In this document: positions 9,506 through 18,477 of the stretch, one piece after another
Numbering within the stretch: the first letter of the stretch is position 1
How the letters are laid out: each line of letters opens with the position of its first letter
Assembly: GCA_017305715.1 (NCBI GenBank)
Contig: JAFKKG010000035.1
Coordinates: forward strand, 49,836 to 113,835
From: Hyphomicrobiales bacterium
GTDB taxonomy: Bacteria; Pseudomonadota; Alphaproteobacteria; Rhizobiales; Xanthobacteraceae
Length of the DNA: 64,000 bases
Direction of reading: 5' to 3'
The notes under the pieces: generated by a model
What the model was told of the DNA's origin: nothing
The model's input: the letters and a program-made list of their open reading frames with translations, nothing else
The model's database searches: none
Position numbers and translations under genes: made by a program

Positions 9506-9717
9506 GAAGATGCCTGACAGATGCGAGCAGCGGACATGAGCGGCAAATCAATTTGCCCCGGTCATTTTGCGAGATTGACGCTGCGAACGCCAGCCCGGCG
9601 ACACCCCCGTTGTGCGCCGCGCCATCGACGGTCACGGGAATGACGGGCATCCCGGCCCGGCAAGGCCATTCCTGCCGGTTATGACGCGCTTCCCCTGGTT
9701 TAAACCGTCCTATCCGG

Positions 9718-10770
9718 TCAGGAATCCAGACCACCGCCGTTGTGGAATGAGATGGCCTCCGCCTGCTCGGCCAGTGCAGGCATGAGTTCGGCCGGACCGG
9801 CATCGATGAACGTGGCGGAGGTCAATCGCTTGCGGTTGACCTTGAGATCGAACACATCGAAGCGGTTATAATAGCCTACCACATCGTGGAACTGTTTTGG
9901 CTCGACGCAGCGCTGCAGATCGCATTCCGCATAGGCGATGCCTTCCTGATCCTGCAGGATGTCTCCGAACATCTCTCCGGTGGGATCGACGAAGAAGCTC
10001 GCCGCCCGCTGGGTGCGGTCGATCACGTCGACGACATCAGGATCGCGCGCGATCAGGAATTCGCGCATTGGCGCGTCCATGAAGCCCGCCGTAATGACGC
10101 CGAACGCCTTGGCCTCGAACGAATGCGCGCTGGCGCGGATGCGGTTGGCGGCGACATTGTTGAAATTGCCACCCGCGCTCGGCCGCCGCGTCGGCCACAT
10201 CGGCGGCCAGCTCGAAATGTGGATCTGCTCGGCCTGCGCCATCAGCGTATAGCGCGCCAGCGGATTGGTATTCTCGCCGCAGATCAGGTTTCCGACCCGG
10301 CCGACCGGCGTGTCGACGACACGGAGCCCGGCGCCGTCGCCCGCGGCCCAGATCAACTTCTCGTAGAAAGTCGGCACCAGCTTGCGATGGTGGTTGAGGA
10401 TGGCGCCGTCAGGACCGATCAGGACGTTGCTGTTCCAGATCAGCCCGACGCTGGTCGGCGAACTCTCGCTGATGCCCATCGAGATCGTGACGCCGAGCGA
10501 CCTCGCTTCCCGCCGCAGCGCCGCGATTTCGGGTCCGGTGATCGCGACGGACTGCTCGGCCATCCGCACGAACAGATCGTGGTTCTCGATCGGCGCCCAC
10601 AGCGCCGCCCAGACCGGGAACGCCGGAATATAGGTCTCGGGAAACGCGATCAGCTGTGCGCCGCCGCGGGCCGCCTCCCGAATGATCGAGATCGCCTTTG
10701 CGGTCGTGCCCGCGCGATCGAGAAACACCGGCGCGGCATGGACGGCGGCAATTTTCACGGATGACGTCAT
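9718..10770 (-). CDS. Nitrilase (aliphatic/aryl nitrilase-type carbon-nitrogen hydrolase)
   Basis: A 350-residue cytosolic enzyme that hydrolyses a nitrile to the carboxylic acid and ammonia. The triad is in place: E45 (FPETY), K130 (HHRKL) and C164 (LICGENTNP). CGEN followed by NPLARY is the pattern of true nitrilases rather than of amidases or ureidopropionases. It follows the aldoxime dehydratase by 36 bases on the minus strand, completing aldoxime to nitrile to acid. The substrate side chain cannot be read from sequence. Confidence 0.9.
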   Translation of the reverse strand: MTSSVKIAAVHAAPVFLDRAGTTAKAISIIREAARGGAQLIAFPETYIPAFPVWAALWAPIENHDLFVRMAEQSVAITGPEIAALRREARSLGVTISMGISESSPTSVGLIWNSNVLIGPDGAILNHHRKLVPTFYEKLIWAAGDGAGLRVVDTPVGRVGNLICGENTNPLARYTLMAQAEQIHISSWPPMWPTRRPSAGGNFNNVAANRIRASAHSFEAKAFGVITAGFMDAPMREFLIARDPDVVDVIDRTQRAASFFVDPTGEMFGDILQDQEGIAYAECDLQRCVEPKQFHDVVGYYNRFDVFDLKVNRKRLTSATFIDAGPAELMPALAEQAEAISFHNGGGLDS

Positions 10771-10806
10771 CGTGCGAACCCTTCATATGCATCTGGCGTT
10801 GCGCGA

Positions 10807-11856
10807 TCACAGCCGCTCGCCCGCGAAATAGCCCGACAGTCCGGTACCGGGCGCACAATTGACGTACTCGAAGACCTGCCCCTGCTCCGGCAGCACGAAC
10901 ACCTCGTGCCAGGTGCGGAGCTGGTTGGCCTTGCCGAACTTGCGATAGCGCGCGATCGCGGCGGTGAAGATCGCCTCGTGCGATGCATGACGCTCGGCCC
11001 AGTTCTCCATGTGCTCCAGCGACAGGAAGTAGCCGAGCGCGTGGGTCTCGAGTTCCGGCTTGCCCCCGGCATCGCAGGTCTGCTGGAAGCGGAGCGAGCA
11101 GCAGCCGGTGGCCTGCGGGCTTTCCTTCAAGTAAGCCATGCCGCGTTCCAGCGGCGCGCGCAGATCGCGCATGTAATCCTCGGTCTGCGCGGGGTCGCAG
11201 CGGCCCCAGAACGCGGCGGAGCGGATGACCGTGAAATTTTGCGGCGTGACGATGCGCCAGCGCGCCGATCTGGTATCGCGGACCACCGCCGGCGGCAACT
11301 CCTTGATCGCGGGCGCCAACGCATCCACCGCCGCCAGCGGAATCCGGTCCCGCATCGCGCCGTAATAGCCGCAATAGGGTGTCGGATAGACCGCCACGTC
11401 GGGCGACCGGCTGAGCGCGGCCGGGTAGTCCTTCCAGTACAGCGTCTCCTGCCGCTCGACCGGCACCGTGAGGCTCTCGCGAAAATATCCATTCGGTTCG
11501 GCAAGGCGCGCGGCATCGGTCCACCAGGTCGCCAAATGCGGATCGGCGAGCCAGTCGTCGCGGCGACCCTGATCGAGCCAGTAGGCCGCGACGATGTGGG
11601 TATAGAGACCGTTCTGGTCGATAAACCAGGCATGGTCGTGCACCGTCGGTCCGCTCGGGAGGCCAATGGCCGCCTCGATCCAGGGGAAGAACGGCGAGGC
11701 GTAGACGCTCTCGGCGTCACGCCCCTGAATGCCGTGGAACGCCACGCACAGCGCCTCGCACTTGTTGGCGAAGCCGGCAGACCATCGCTGCACCACGGGT
11801 TCAAATCCCTTTGGCTTGCGCAGCGGATTGGCGCGATCGAAAACCTGAAGTCCCAT
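10807..11856 (-). CDS. Haem-containing aldoxime dehydratase (phenylacetaldoxime dehydratase family)
   Basis: A 349-residue cytosolic haem-b enzyme that dehydrates aldoximes to nitriles. Length and overall pattern fit the Oxd family. Likely active-site residues by position are R171 (GAMRDR), S213 (VIRSAAFWGRC), H293 in HASHEAIF as haem ligand and H317 in LRTWHEVF as catalytic base; these assignments are from memory of the family, not from an alignment. The gene follows livF by 24 bases and precedes the nitrilase, so a full aldoxime-degrading step pair is attached to a transporter operon. Plant aldoximes such as indole-3- or phenylacetaldoxime are plausible substrates. Confidence 0.9.
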   Translation of the reverse strand: MGLQVFDRANPLRKPKGFEPVVQRWSAGFANKCEALCVAFHGIQGRDAESVYASPFFPWIEAAIGLPSGPTVHDHAWFIDQNGLYTHIVAAYWLDQGRRDDWLADPHLATWWTDAARLAEPNGYFRESLTVPVERQETLYWKDYPAALSRSPDVAVYPTPYCGYYGAMRDRIPLAAVDALAPAIKELPPAVVRDTRSARWRIVTPQNFTVIRSAAFWGRCDPAQTEDYMRDLRAPLERGMAYLKESPQATGCCSLRFQQTCDAGGKPELETHALGYFLSLEHMENWAERHASHEAIFTAAIARYRKFGKANQLRTWHEVFVLPEQGQVFEYVNCAPGTGLSGYFAGERL

Positions 11857-11880
11857 TGTTTTCTCCCTAGCTTTTCTTTG

Positions 11881-12615
11881 TCAGTGAACGCCGAAATAGG
11901 CCTTGTGGAGTTCGGCGTTCTGCTTCAGCGCTTCCGCATCCCCCTCCGCCACGACATGGCCCTGCACCAGCACATAGCCGTAGTCGGCAACGTCGAGTGT
12001 CTGGCGCACATTCTGTTCGACCAGCAGGATCGACAGCCCGGCCGTCTTCAGGCGCCGTACGATTCCGAAGACCTCGGAGACGAACAGCGGCGACAGTCCG
12101 AGCGACGGCTCATCGAATACGATCAGCTCGGGATCCGTCATCAGCCCCCGCGCAATCGACAACATCGACCGCTCGCCGCCAGAGAGTGTGCCGGCCAGCT
12201 GATTGCGCCGCTCCCGCAGCCGCGGAAATGTCTCGAACAGTTCTTCCATGCGTGCGGCCACGCGCCTGGAATCGCGCATCAACAATCCGCCGACCTTCAG
12301 ATTGTCGAGCACCGTCATGCGCGGCAGCACGCGATTGCCCTCAGGCACCGTGGCGATGCCGAGCGCGGCGATCTTGTGGGTCAGCATGTTCGCGAGTGCG
12401 TCGCCGCCGAAATACACCTCGCCCTTGCGGACCCGGTTGAGGCCGAGAATGGTCCGGATCAGCGTGCTCTTGCCGGCGCCATTGGCGCCGAGGATGCAGG
12501 TCACCGTGCCCGGCTTGACCTCGACCGTGACCCCCTTCAGCACATCGGCGCGGTCGTAACCGGCGGTGATGCCGATCGCCGACAGTTTGCGCGTCGCGGT
12601 GGCGCCGGCCATCAT
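11881..12615 (-). CDS. Branched-chain-type ABC transporter ATPase, LivF-like
   Basis: A 244-residue ATPase with Walker A GANGAGKST, signature LSGGERSML and Walker B LIVFDEPSLGL, ending in the short LivF-type C-terminus. It starts inside the stop of the LivG-like gene (ATGA overlap). With the neighbouring LivG, LivM and LivH proteins it forms a HAAT-family importer. The signature GGER rather than GGQQ is a small variation. Cargo is inferred from the operon as an aldoxime/nitrile precursor or amino-acid-like compound. Confidence 0.9.
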   Translation of the reverse strand: MMAGATATRKLSAIGITAGYDRADVLKGVTVEVKPGTVTCILGANGAGKSTLIRTILGLNRVRKGEVYFGGDALANMLTHKIAALGIATVPEGNRVLPRMTVLDNLKVGGLLMRDSRRVAARMEELFETFPRLRERRNQLAGTLSGGERSMLSIARGLMTDPELIVFDEPSLGLSPLFVSEVFGIVRRLKTAGLSILLVEQNVRQTLDVADYGYVLVQGHVVAEGDAEALKQNAELHKAYFGVH

Positions 12616-13391
12616 TGGCTCACTCCGAGATAGGCGGTCTGGACATCGGGGTTGGCAATCAGCGCATCAAAGCTGCCCTCGAAGATCTTGCGGCCGAAAT
12701 TCAGCACCACGCAGCGGTCCGAGACGCGGCGGATCACGTCCATTTCGTGCTCGACCAGGATCACGGCCAGGTCCGGCATCTCCTGGCGAAACGCCAAGAG
12801 ATCGTCCATCAGCTGCCGCGTCTCGTCATGCGTCATGCCCGCCGAGGGTTCATCCAGCAGAAGAAGCCGAGGTGTGCCGATCAACGCGCGGCAGATTTCG
12901 ATCCGCCGGCGGTCGATCATGGTGAACGATCCGGCAGGCTGAAACAGCCGGTCGGCGATGACGGGATTGAAACGCTGGGCCAGCGCACGGGCGCGCTCGA
13001 ACATCAAGCCGAGTTCGTCCGACCAGCGGCGGCGGCGAAACAGGTTCGTGAGCAGTCCGAGATCGAGCCGGCACAGCGCGCCGACCACGATATTGTCGAA
13101 CACGCTCTGGTCCAGCATCAGCCGCGAGCGCTGGAAGGTTCGCGCAACGCCTGCCCTGCCGATCATTTGCGGCGGTTTGGCGAACAGATCGCGCGCATCC
13201 AGAAGCACCGATCCCGCCGATGGCTTGTAGAGACCGGTCACCACGTTGAAAAACGTGGTCTTGCCTGACCCGTTCGGGCCGACCAGGCCGACGGTTTCGC
13301 CCTTGGCGACCTCGATATCGAGACCATCGAGCGCGACGAGACCGTCGAAGCGCATGGTGAGGCCGCCGCAGGTCAATAAGGGAGCACTCAT
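12612..13391 (-). CDS. Branched-chain-type ABC transporter ATPase, LivG-like
   Basis: A 259-residue ATPase with Walker A GPNGSGKTT, Walker B LLLLDEPSAGM and the H-loop LVEHEMDVI. The expected LSGG signature is replaced around residue 150 by SFTMIDRRRIEICRAL, so the signature motif is degenerate; this is common in some LivG proteins but worth noting. The start at 13391 overlaps the LivM stop (ATGA). The frame is open upstream into livM, but that is antisense-like read-through, not protein. Partner of the LivF-like ATPase. Confidence 0.88.
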   Translation of the reverse strand: MSAPLLTCGGLTMRFDGLVALDGLDIEVAKGETVGLVGPNGSGKTTFFNVVTGLYKPSAGSVLLDARDLFAKPPQMIGRAGVARTFQRSRLMLDQSVFDNIVVGALCRLDLGLLTNLFRRRRWSDELGLMFERARALAQRFNPVIADRLFQPAGSFTMIDRRRIEICRALIGTPRLLLLDEPSAGMTHDETRQLMDDLLAFRQEMPDLAVILVEHEMDVIRRVSDRCVVLNFGRKIFEGSFDALIANPDVQTAYLGVSQ

Positions 13392-14596
13392 GCGTCCGCT
13401 CCGGGCCGGCCGATGAAGCGCGACAGATCGCGGATCGGTCGCGGCAAGATGCCCGATGGGCGGAACAGCAGGATGGCCAGCACCAGCAACGCGAAGATCA
13501 GCAGCCGGTATTCCTGGATCGCCTGCAATTTTTCGGGAATGACGAGGATCACCATCGCGGCGACCACGGCCCCCCAGAAATTTCCGAGCCCGCCGAGCAC
13601 GATGATCGACAGCATCAACAGGGAGTCGCCGAGCCCGGACCCGTTCGGCGTCACGAACCCGTTCATCATGCCATAGAGTGCGCCTGCAACGCCGATCACC
13701 GCGTTGCCGATCAGGAACGCGACGACCTTCCAGCGGGCGATCGACAGGCCGAACACCGAGGCCGCGGTCTCGTCGCAGCGCACGGTGTCGAGCGCGATCC
13801 CGATCCAGGACCGTTCGATGCGGCGGATGAGTGTAAAGGCCACCGCAAAAATGCTGATCGAAAGCACGGCGTAAGGCAGATAGAACGAAACATCCCACGG
13901 ACCGATCGACGATATCAGGTTGAAGTCGAGGCCGAACGCCGAAAATCCCTTGATCTTCATGCCCTGCGGGCCGCCGAGGGTATCGTTGACCTCCAGCAGG
14001 CTGCGCAGCAGCAGGCCGAATGCGATGGTCACGAGCGCCGCATAGTGCCCGCGGGTCCGCAGCACCGGCAGCAGCAGAATGACGCCGGTCGCGCCGGTCA
14101 CGAGGCCCGCAACCATGAGGATCATCAGATGTGGAACCTCGGTATAGGCCGTCAATACGGCGGCCGTGTACGAGCCGAGCACAAAGAACGCAGCGCCGGC
14201 GAAGTTGGCGATCCCTGCGAACGCCAGCTGAAGATTCAGCGCGATGCAGGCCGTGGAAAACAGCGCCACCGTCGCCAGCATCAGCAGCGTGTAGTGCTCG
14301 CCGTGAAAGACCGCGATCAGGCTCAGCGCACAGACGAAAGCGACGCCGTTGGCGAATCCGCCATAGTCGCCGCACATCGCCGAGATTTCCTGACCGAGCG
14401 GCGTTCGATCAGCGATCGCGAACACCGCCAGGAAGGCGGCGAGCAGGCCGAGCACCTGAATTTGCGATTCCGCATGCATCATCAGGCCGCCGCCCGCGAA
14501 CAGCAAAACCACCATGAGCGCGACGACGGCGCGCGGATGACGCTGCATCCGAAGCGGCGACAATACCGGGATCGGGGACGGAATGCTGCTCATCAT
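13388..14596 (-). CDS. Branched-chain-type ABC transporter permease, LivM-like
   Basis: A 402-residue inner-membrane permease with about ten hydrophobic segments. The region LNLQLAFAGIANFAGAAFFVLG is the conserved LivM motif near the translocation path. The N-terminal 110 residues with two extra helices make it longer than many LivM proteins. It overlaps livH upstream and livG downstream by four bases each, so the four transporter genes are translationally coupled. Confidence 0.88.
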   Translation of the reverse strand: MMSSIPSPIPVLSPLRMQRHPRAVVALMVVLLFAGGGLMMHAESQIQVLGLLAAFLAVFAIADRTPLGQEISAMCGDYGGFANGVAFVCALSLIAVFHGEHYTLLMLATVALFSTACIALNLQLAFAGIANFAGAAFFVLGSYTAAVLTAYTEVPHLMILMVAGLVTGATGVILLLPVLRTRGHYAALVTIAFGLLLRSLLEVNDTLGGPQGMKIKGFSAFGLDFNLISSIGPWDVSFYLPYAVLSISIFAVAFTLIRRIERSWIGIALDTVRCDETAASVFGLSIARWKVVAFLIGNAVIGVAGALYGMMNGFVTPNGSGLGDSLLMLSIIVLGGLGNFWGAVVAAMVILVIPEKLQAIQEYRLLIFALLVLAILLFRPSGILPRPIRDLSRFIGRPGADA

Positions 14597-15513
14597 ACCC
14601 GCTCGCTGCGGCGCTCGGCGATCAGGCCGGTCGGGAAGATCGCAATCAGGATGATGATAACAGCGAAAGCGATGACGTCCTTGTAAGCGCTCGAAATCGG
14701 CAGCGCGACCACGACCAGGGTTTGCACGCCGGCGAACAGGAAGCCGCCAATGATCGGCCCGAGCATGCTGCCGAGCCCGCCGACGACGGCCGAAGCGAAA
14801 CCGATGATGCCGAGCAGAACGCCCATGTTGAAATTGATCTCGCGGTAATAGAGCCCGAGCATGCAGCCCGCGAATGCCGCGAGCGCGGAGCCCAGCGCAA
14901 AGGTTCCCAGAACCACCGCCTGGAAATCGATCCCCGACAGCCTTGCTACCTCGCCATCCTGCGCCACGGCGCGAATGGCCAGACCAAAGCGCGTGCGGGT
15001 GATCAGAAGATGCGTTCCCAGCACCAGCAGCAGGCCAGTGGCGAGGATCATCACGCTGTCGATGCCGACACTGAACGAACCGGCCTGGATGGCGCCGCCC
15101 GGCAGCAGCGCCGGAAACGGCTTCGGATTGCCGCCGTTGGGCACGCCGAGCCGGATCGCTTCGCGCAGCACGGTGCCCGCCATCAGGGTGGCCAGCAGCA
15201 CGTTGACGCCGGGCGCATGGCGCAGCGGCAGCACCAGAACGCGGCCGATGATCACCCCGGCGAGCGCGCCGATGGCCACGGCCGCCGCTATTCCCGACGC
15301 CAGCGCCAGCGCGGGCGGCAGCGCAACCAGGCCGCCGGCAAGAGCGGCCGCGCCGAGACTGGAGAATGCGCCGACAGTCACCACATCGCCATGGGAGAAC
15401 TTGATGACGTCAAGCACACCGAAGAACAGCGAGAAACCGACCGCGATCATCGCGTAGATCACGCCCAGCATCAGGCCATTGAAGAGCTGCTGGGCAAGAA
15501 TGCCGATGTCCAT
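14593..15513 (-). CDS. Branched-chain-type ABC transporter permease, LivH-like
   Basis: A 306-residue permease with eight or so membrane helices. It begins with the family-typical LFNGLMLGVIYAMIAVGFSL and contains the FSHGDVVTVGAF motif. It starts 75 bases after the binding-protein stop and is the first permease gene of the operon. It pairs with the LivM-like protein to form the membrane channel. Confidence 0.9.
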   Translation of the reverse strand: MDIGILAQQLFNGLMLGVIYAMIAVGFSLFFGVLDVIKFSHGDVVTVGAFSSLGAAALAGGLVALPPALALASGIAAAVAIGALAGVIIGRVLVLPLRHAPGVNVLLATLMAGTVLREAIRLGVPNGGNPKPFPALLPGGAIQAGSFSVGIDSVMILATGLLLVLGTHLLITRTRFGLAIRAVAQDGEVARLSGIDFQAVVLGTFALGSALAAFAGCMLGLYYREINFNMGVLLGIIGFASAVVGGLGSMLGPIIGGFLFAGVQTLVVVALPISSAYKDVIAFAVIIILIAIFPTGLIAERRSERV

Positions 15514-15588
15514 CGCAGAGTTCCGGTTTGAAGGAGGATCGAATTATCGAAGCGGGGAAGCGGCGAGCCGGAGCTCGCCGCCATTTCT

Positions 15589-16755
15589 CTAGTTCTTGGC
15601 GAGCTTTTTCTTGCCGGCGGCATAGTCGCTGTCCGGCCAATACACCCACTTGCCGTCCTGGGCCACATAGACGTTGGCGCTGACGATGTTCTGGCGGTGA
15701 TCGTCGAAGTTGATCTCGCCGACCAGTGCCTTGTAACCCTTGGTGCCGTTGAGCACCTCCTTCATTTTCTTGCGATCGGGACCGGTCTTTTCGATCGCGT
15801 CCATCACCAGATTGGTCGCGGAATAGGCGAACGGCCCGTAGGCGTCGGGATCCTCGCGGAAGCCGGCCTTGGCGTAGGCGTCGAGAAAGGCCTGGCCTTG
15901 CGGATATTTGCTGATCGGCGCGCCGTTGTGGAACGAGATCGTGCCCTCACCGGCCGCGCCGGTGCCTTCGAGGAAACCGGCCGTCATGATGCCGGACACG
16001 CCGGCAAGCTGGGCGGTGACGCCGACGCGATCCATCTGCGCGCGCAGGCGGACGCCGAGCGGCGTCAGGCCGCCGATCAGGATGAGGTCGGGCTTGAGCT
16101 CCTTGATCCTGGTCAGTTCCGCCGTGAAATCCTGCTGGTCGGGACTGACCGGGAACGTCGCAACGATCTCGCCACCGGTCGGCTTGAGGTACTCCGTGAA
16201 ATACTTGTTCTGGCCCTTGCCGTAGTCGGTGGTGTCATGGACGACGGCAAACTTCTTGTAGCCCTGCTTGGTGAGAAACTCCGCGGCCAGTTTGCCCTCG
16301 TTCATCATGGTGCCGTTGACGCGATGGATCTCGCGGTAATTGTTGCCATAGGTGATCTCGGGCAGGATCGCGCCCCACACCACCACGGGCAGACCGAAAC
16401 GCGAATAGGTGTCGACCGTCGCGATTCCGACTGCGGAACAGTAATGCGTAATGCCTGCGATGATGGAGTTGTCGGAAGCCGCCTTGGTTGCGACCTGAAT
16501 GCCCACATTGGGCTTGCACTCATCGTCGAACGTCACGAGCTCGTAAGTGTATTTCGCCGCCGGATCGGCGTTGCGCAATTGAACCGCCAGCTGCGCGGAG
16601 TTGCGGCCGCCGAGGCCCGGCGCGGAATTGCCGCCTGACAGCGGGCCGATGAAAGCGAGTTTCACGGTATCCTTGGCGAGCACCGCCGAGGGCAACGGCG
16701 CGGCGAGGGCCAACGCTCCGCTCAGCAACAGCAATAATCTGGATCTTGGTTTCAT
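15589..16755 (-). CDS. Branched-chain-type ABC transporter substrate-binding protein
   Basis: A 388-residue periplasmic type-I binding protein. The start at 16755 follows AGGAGTGGAG and begins with a signal peptide (MKPRSRLLLLLSGALALAAP, cleavage near VLA-KD). The mature fold opens KLAFIGPLSGGNSAPGLGGR, as in LivJ/amide-binding proteins. It lies directly upstream of livH, so it is the primary binding protein. A second one lies 342 bases further upstream in the same direction. Confidence 0.9.
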   Translation of the reverse strand: MKPRSRLLLLLSGALALAAPLPSAVLAKDTVKLAFIGPLSGGNSAPGLGGRNSAQLAVQLRNADPAAKYTYELVTFDDECKPNVGIQVATKAASDNSIIAGITHYCSAVGIATVDTYSRFGLPVVVWGAILPEITYGNNYREIHRVNGTMMNEGKLAAEFLTKQGYKKFAVVHDTTDYGKGQNKYFTEYLKPTGGEIVATFPVSPDQQDFTAELTRIKELKPDLILIGGLTPLGVRLRAQMDRVGVTAQLAGVSGIMTAGFLEGTGAAGEGTISFHNGAPISKYPQGQAFLDAYAKAGFREDPDAYGPFAYSATNLVMDAIEKTGPDRKKMKEVLNGTKGYKALVGEINFDDHRQNIVSANVYVAQDGKWVYWPDSDYAAGKKKLAKN

Positions 16756-17097
16756 GACCACTCCACTCCTCTGTGTAGCCAGAAGTGTAGAGCGGCGCTT
16801 TCGGATGGGGACAGTGCACATTTCTGCAGAACGACGTGCGCTGAGCCGCAACGCCGATGAATTTTGCATCTCCTCCTGCCGCTTCCTGCCGCAAGCTGCC
16901 TTCGCTTTGGGCTAATGCCGCCGCAAACCGCCGCCACGCGCGGTCCGGCCACCCAAACCCCGCATGCCCCATCGGCGAGACCATTCGACGCACCCGTCCC
17001 GAGAAGCGCTGGCGCGAGCGGATGCGCCCGAGGCGTGGCACAATCATTCCGCGACGCCTGACGGAGTTACCGCCGCCGAACGTCGCCGCGACGGGTC
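16756..17097 (-). promoter_or_regulatory. Intergenic region between two binding-protein genes
   Basis: 342 bases, GC-rich, without a credible gene. It should contain the 3-prime end of the upstream binding-protein transcript and possibly a separate promoter for the transporter operon. I see a 10-base palindrome TTCTGCAGAA at 16822-16831 and a loose AGGCGT/ACGCCT inverted repeat near 17031-17065, neither strong enough to call. Confidence 0.35.
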
Positions 17098-18306
17098 TCA
17101 GCGCTTCACCATCGGGCAAGCGCTCTCGCTCAGCGGCCGCGCCGCCTGCTCGGCCGGCACCGTGGCCAGCAGCTTGAGGTAATCGAACTGGTATTTCGAT
17201 TCCGAGGGCTTCTTCACCTGCAGCAGATAATACGGCCGCATCACGCGTCCATCCTCGCGCACCGTGCCCTTGGTGTAGAAGTCGTCGATCGGCAGTTCCT
17301 TCATCTTGGCGACCACTTTGGTCGCATCGGTCGTGCCGGATGCCGCCACCGCCTTGAGGTAATGCAACGTCGCCCCGTAGGTCCCGGCATGGATCATGCT
17401 CGGCGGTTTGCCGGCGTTTCGGGCGACCAGGCGTTTGGTCCAGGCGCGCGTTGCGTCGTCGAGGTCCCAGAAGAACGTCTCGCTCGCGGTCAGCCCCTGC
17501 GCCGCTTCGAGGCCAAGCGCGTGGGTGTCGGGAAACTGCAGCAGCAGCGCTGCCACGCGCTGGTCGCCCTTGCGGCCGAGGCCGAATTCGCCGGCCTGCT
17601 TGATCGCGTTGATGGTGTCGCCGCCGGCGTTCGAGAGCGCGACGATCTTCGCCTTCGAGGCTTGCGCCTGCAGCAGGAACGACGAGAAGTCAGCGGTATT
17701 GAGCGGATGGCGCACGGCCCCCACCACCTTGCCACCGGCGGCGGTGACGAACGCGGAGGTGTCTTTCTCGAGGGCATGCCCGAACGCGTAGTCGGCGGTG
17801 AGGAAAAACCAGCTATCGCCACCCTGCTTGACCAGCGCCTGGCCAATCGTCGCTGCGAGGCCGTAGGTGTCAAAGCTCCAGTGCACACCATGCGGCGAGC
17901 AGGCTTTTCCGGTGAGATCCGATGAGGCGGCGCCGGTGTTGATGTCGACGGCGTCGAGCGAGCGCGTCACCTCACGCACAGCGAGCCCCACCGCCGAATT
18001 GGGAAGGTCGAGGATGAGGCTGACGCCCTCGTTCTGGATCCACTGCCGCGCGATGTTGGCGCCGATATCCGGTTTGTTCTGGTGGTCGGCGAAGATGACT
18101 TCGATCGGCCGGCCCAGCACCTTGCCGCCGAAATCCTCGACCGCCATGCGCGCGGCGTGGACCGAGCCCATGCCGCTCAGATCCGCGTACAGTCCGGTCT
18201 GATCGTTGAGGACACCGAGCTTGACCGGTTGCTGTGCGACCGCGGAGGCGGTCAGCCCCGCGCCCCACCACAGAAGCGCGAATGCGGCAATCATATTGCG
18301 ACGCAT
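17098..18306 (-). CDS. Second branched-chain-type ABC substrate-binding protein
   Basis: A 402-residue periplasmic binding protein (LivK/UrtA-like group). The start at 18306 follows GGGAGGGG and opens a signal peptide (MRRNMIAAFALLWWGAGLTA, cleavage near AVA-QQ). The mature N-terminus is VKLGVLNDQTGLYADLSG. It is only distantly like the neighbouring binding protein, so this is recruitment of a different type and not a recent duplication. It has no permease of its own here and probably shares LivH/M. Confidence 0.88.
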   Translation of the reverse strand: MRRNMIAAFALLWWGAGLTASAVAQQPVKLGVLNDQTGLYADLSGMGSVHAARMAVEDFGGKVLGRPIEVIFADHQNKPDIGANIARQWIQNEGVSLILDLPNSAVGLAVREVTRSLDAVDINTGAASSDLTGKACSPHGVHWSFDTYGLAATIGQALVKQGGDSWFFLTADYAFGHALEKDTSAFVTAAGGKVVGAVRHPLNTADFSSFLLQAQASKAKIVALSNAGGDTINAIKQAGEFGLGRKGDQRVAALLLQFPDTHALGLEAAQGLTASETFFWDLDDATRAWTKRLVARNAGKPPSMIHAGTYGATLHYLKAVAASGTTDATKVVAKMKELPIDDFYTKGTVREDGRVMRPYYLLQVKKPSESKYQFDYLKLLATVPAEQAARPLSESACPMVKR

Positions 18307-18477
18307 AAAAACCCCTCCCCTTGATGTGGCGGCCGCTTGATGCCGGCCGTCTTGGCATGATGCTACAGGGGAAGGACAACACTGGAAAGCGGGACGCCGG
18401 CTTTGCGTTCGCGCCGCGCATCGTTGCTGCATGGCAGCAACGGGCCGCGGAAGCTTCCCGCGGATACAATCCATTTT

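Noticed and set aside
13392-14375. Long N-terminal extension of the LivG-like ATPase suggesting a permease-ATPase fusion
   Set aside because: The extension is out of frame with livM and has no membrane segments; the real start forms an ATGA overlap at 13391. This differs from the genuine in-frame LivM-LivG fusion at 32943-34724.
17036-17051. TGGCAC-N5-TTCCG resembling a sigma-54 promoter
   Set aside because: The -12 element lacks TTGC and it points rightward, opposite to the flanking genes, with no gene to transcribe.
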